The position numbers and the translations under genes are program-made. 7,292 bases of DNA, taken from CBDUBS01 sp965365445. Lineage in GTDB: Bacteria; Bacteroidota; Rhodothermia; Rhodothermales; DASSAV01. This document shows positions 6,869-7,292 of this stretch, piece by piece. The notes beneath the pieces are model-generated. The model was not told the origin of the DNA. It ran no database searches and saw only the letters and a program-made list of their open reading frames with translations. Where the stretch lies: contig CBDUBS010000186.1 of NCBI GenBank assembly GCA_965365445.1, positions 1-7,292 of the forward strand, read 5' to 3'. Each line of letters starts with the position of its first letter. The stretch's first letter is position 1.

Positions 6869-7292
6869 ATGGATACCATCCGGATAGGGGGCATGCTCGT
6901 CGGGTACTATATCCGGTGCCCCCGGCAGGCCTGGCTTTCCCTTAACGGCCTCGGGATGGAGCAGGAATCCGAAGACGTGGCATTGGGCCGCCTTATCGAT
7001 AAGGCGGCCCACGCCCGGCTTCCTGACTCCATCGACCTCGAAGCGCAAACCGAGGACGGCATCCACCTCGTGGGACGCATCGACCGGGCGGATCTGCGGG
7101 ATGGTGTCCTGTACGAAATCAAAAAGAGCCTGTCGGCTAAAGAAGCCCATTTGTGGCAGACCCGGTTCTACCTGTGGCTCCTGCGCCTGTCAGGCATCAC
7201 CCGGCCCAATGGAACCCCGTACCTGGGGCTGATTTCGTATCCCGTGCTGCGCCGCACGGTAGATGTAACCCTGGAGGACGCCCACGTCGCCC
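6869..7292 (+). CDS. cas4: CRISPR-associated exonuclease Cas4 (5' part, cut by window end)
   Basis: The first 141 codons are present and the gene runs off the window. Cas4 is a RecB-fold, iron-sulfur nuclease that works with Cas1-Cas2 to select and trim spacers with the right PAM. Visible motifs are Cys17 in RCPRQAW, the first iron-sulfur ligand; the LGRLID segment (39-44); GRIDRAD with Asp72 (69-75); EIKKS (83-87, Glu83 and Lys85), the core metal-binding motif; and Gln97 with Tyr101 (QTRFY), the QxxxY motif. The three C-terminal cysteines expected of Cas4 lie beyond the window. Many Cas4 proteins have a histidine where Asp44 stands in LGRLID; His48 is close by. The ATG at 6869 lies 4 bp after the cas7 stop and has no Shine-Dalgarno; Met9 is a weaker alternative start. 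Confidence 0.9.
   Translation, partial: MDTIRIGGMLVGYYIRCPRQAWLSLNGLGMEQESEDVALGRLIDKAAHARLPDSIDLEAQTEDGIHLVGRIDRADLRDGVLYEIKKSLSAKEAHLWQTRFYLWLLRLSGITRPNGTPYLGLISYPVLRRTVDVTLEDAHVA

Overview
The window is the front part of a CRISPR-Cas type I operon, read entirely on the + strand, preceded by an unrelated lipoprotein gene. The DNA is GC-rich (about 60-70% by eye). Several genes lack a Shine-Dalgarno sequence, and the Cas5, Cas8 and Cas7 proteins do not look like the best-studied proteobacterial or clostridial versions. A GC-rich Bacteroidota relative such as Rhodothermia would fit, but no phylogenetic marker gene is present, so this is only a guess.

Layout: 16-540 encodes a small SnoaL/NTF2-like lipoprotein, followed by a 388-bp gap (541-928) with a good intrinsic terminator near its start (628-670) and a weak promoter/operator candidate (810-845). 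Then come cas6 (929-1600), a short cas5 (1611-2210), an HD-plus-helicase cas3 (2213-4423), a divergent cas8-like large subunit (4420-5715), a Cas7/DevR-like backbone gene (5728-6864) and the 5' part of cas4 (6869 to the window edge). Gaps are 2-12 bp, with a 4-bp ATGA overlap at cas3/cas8, so the genes from cas6 onward form one compact operon.

How they work together: Cas6 cuts the pre-crRNA. Cas8, several Cas7 copies and Cas5 assemble on the crRNA as a Cascade complex, and a small subunit (Cas11) may be made from the 3' end of cas8. Cascade finds the target and recruits Cas3, which nicks, unwinds and degrades it. Cas4 normally works with Cas1-Cas2 in spacer acquisition; those genes and the array are not in the window and would be expected downstream.

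The gene content is closest to subtype I-B, but the order cas6-cas5-cas3-cas8-cas7-cas4 is not the textbook I-B order (cas6-cas8b-cas7-cas5-cas3-cas4-cas1-cas2). The large subunit also lacks the cysteine motifs I associate with Cst1-type Cas8b. The most interesting points are this divergent effector module, the possible internally translated Cas11, and a GC-content step between cas6 (about 70%) and the rest of the operon (about 58-60%). I see no evidence for a wholly new kind of system.
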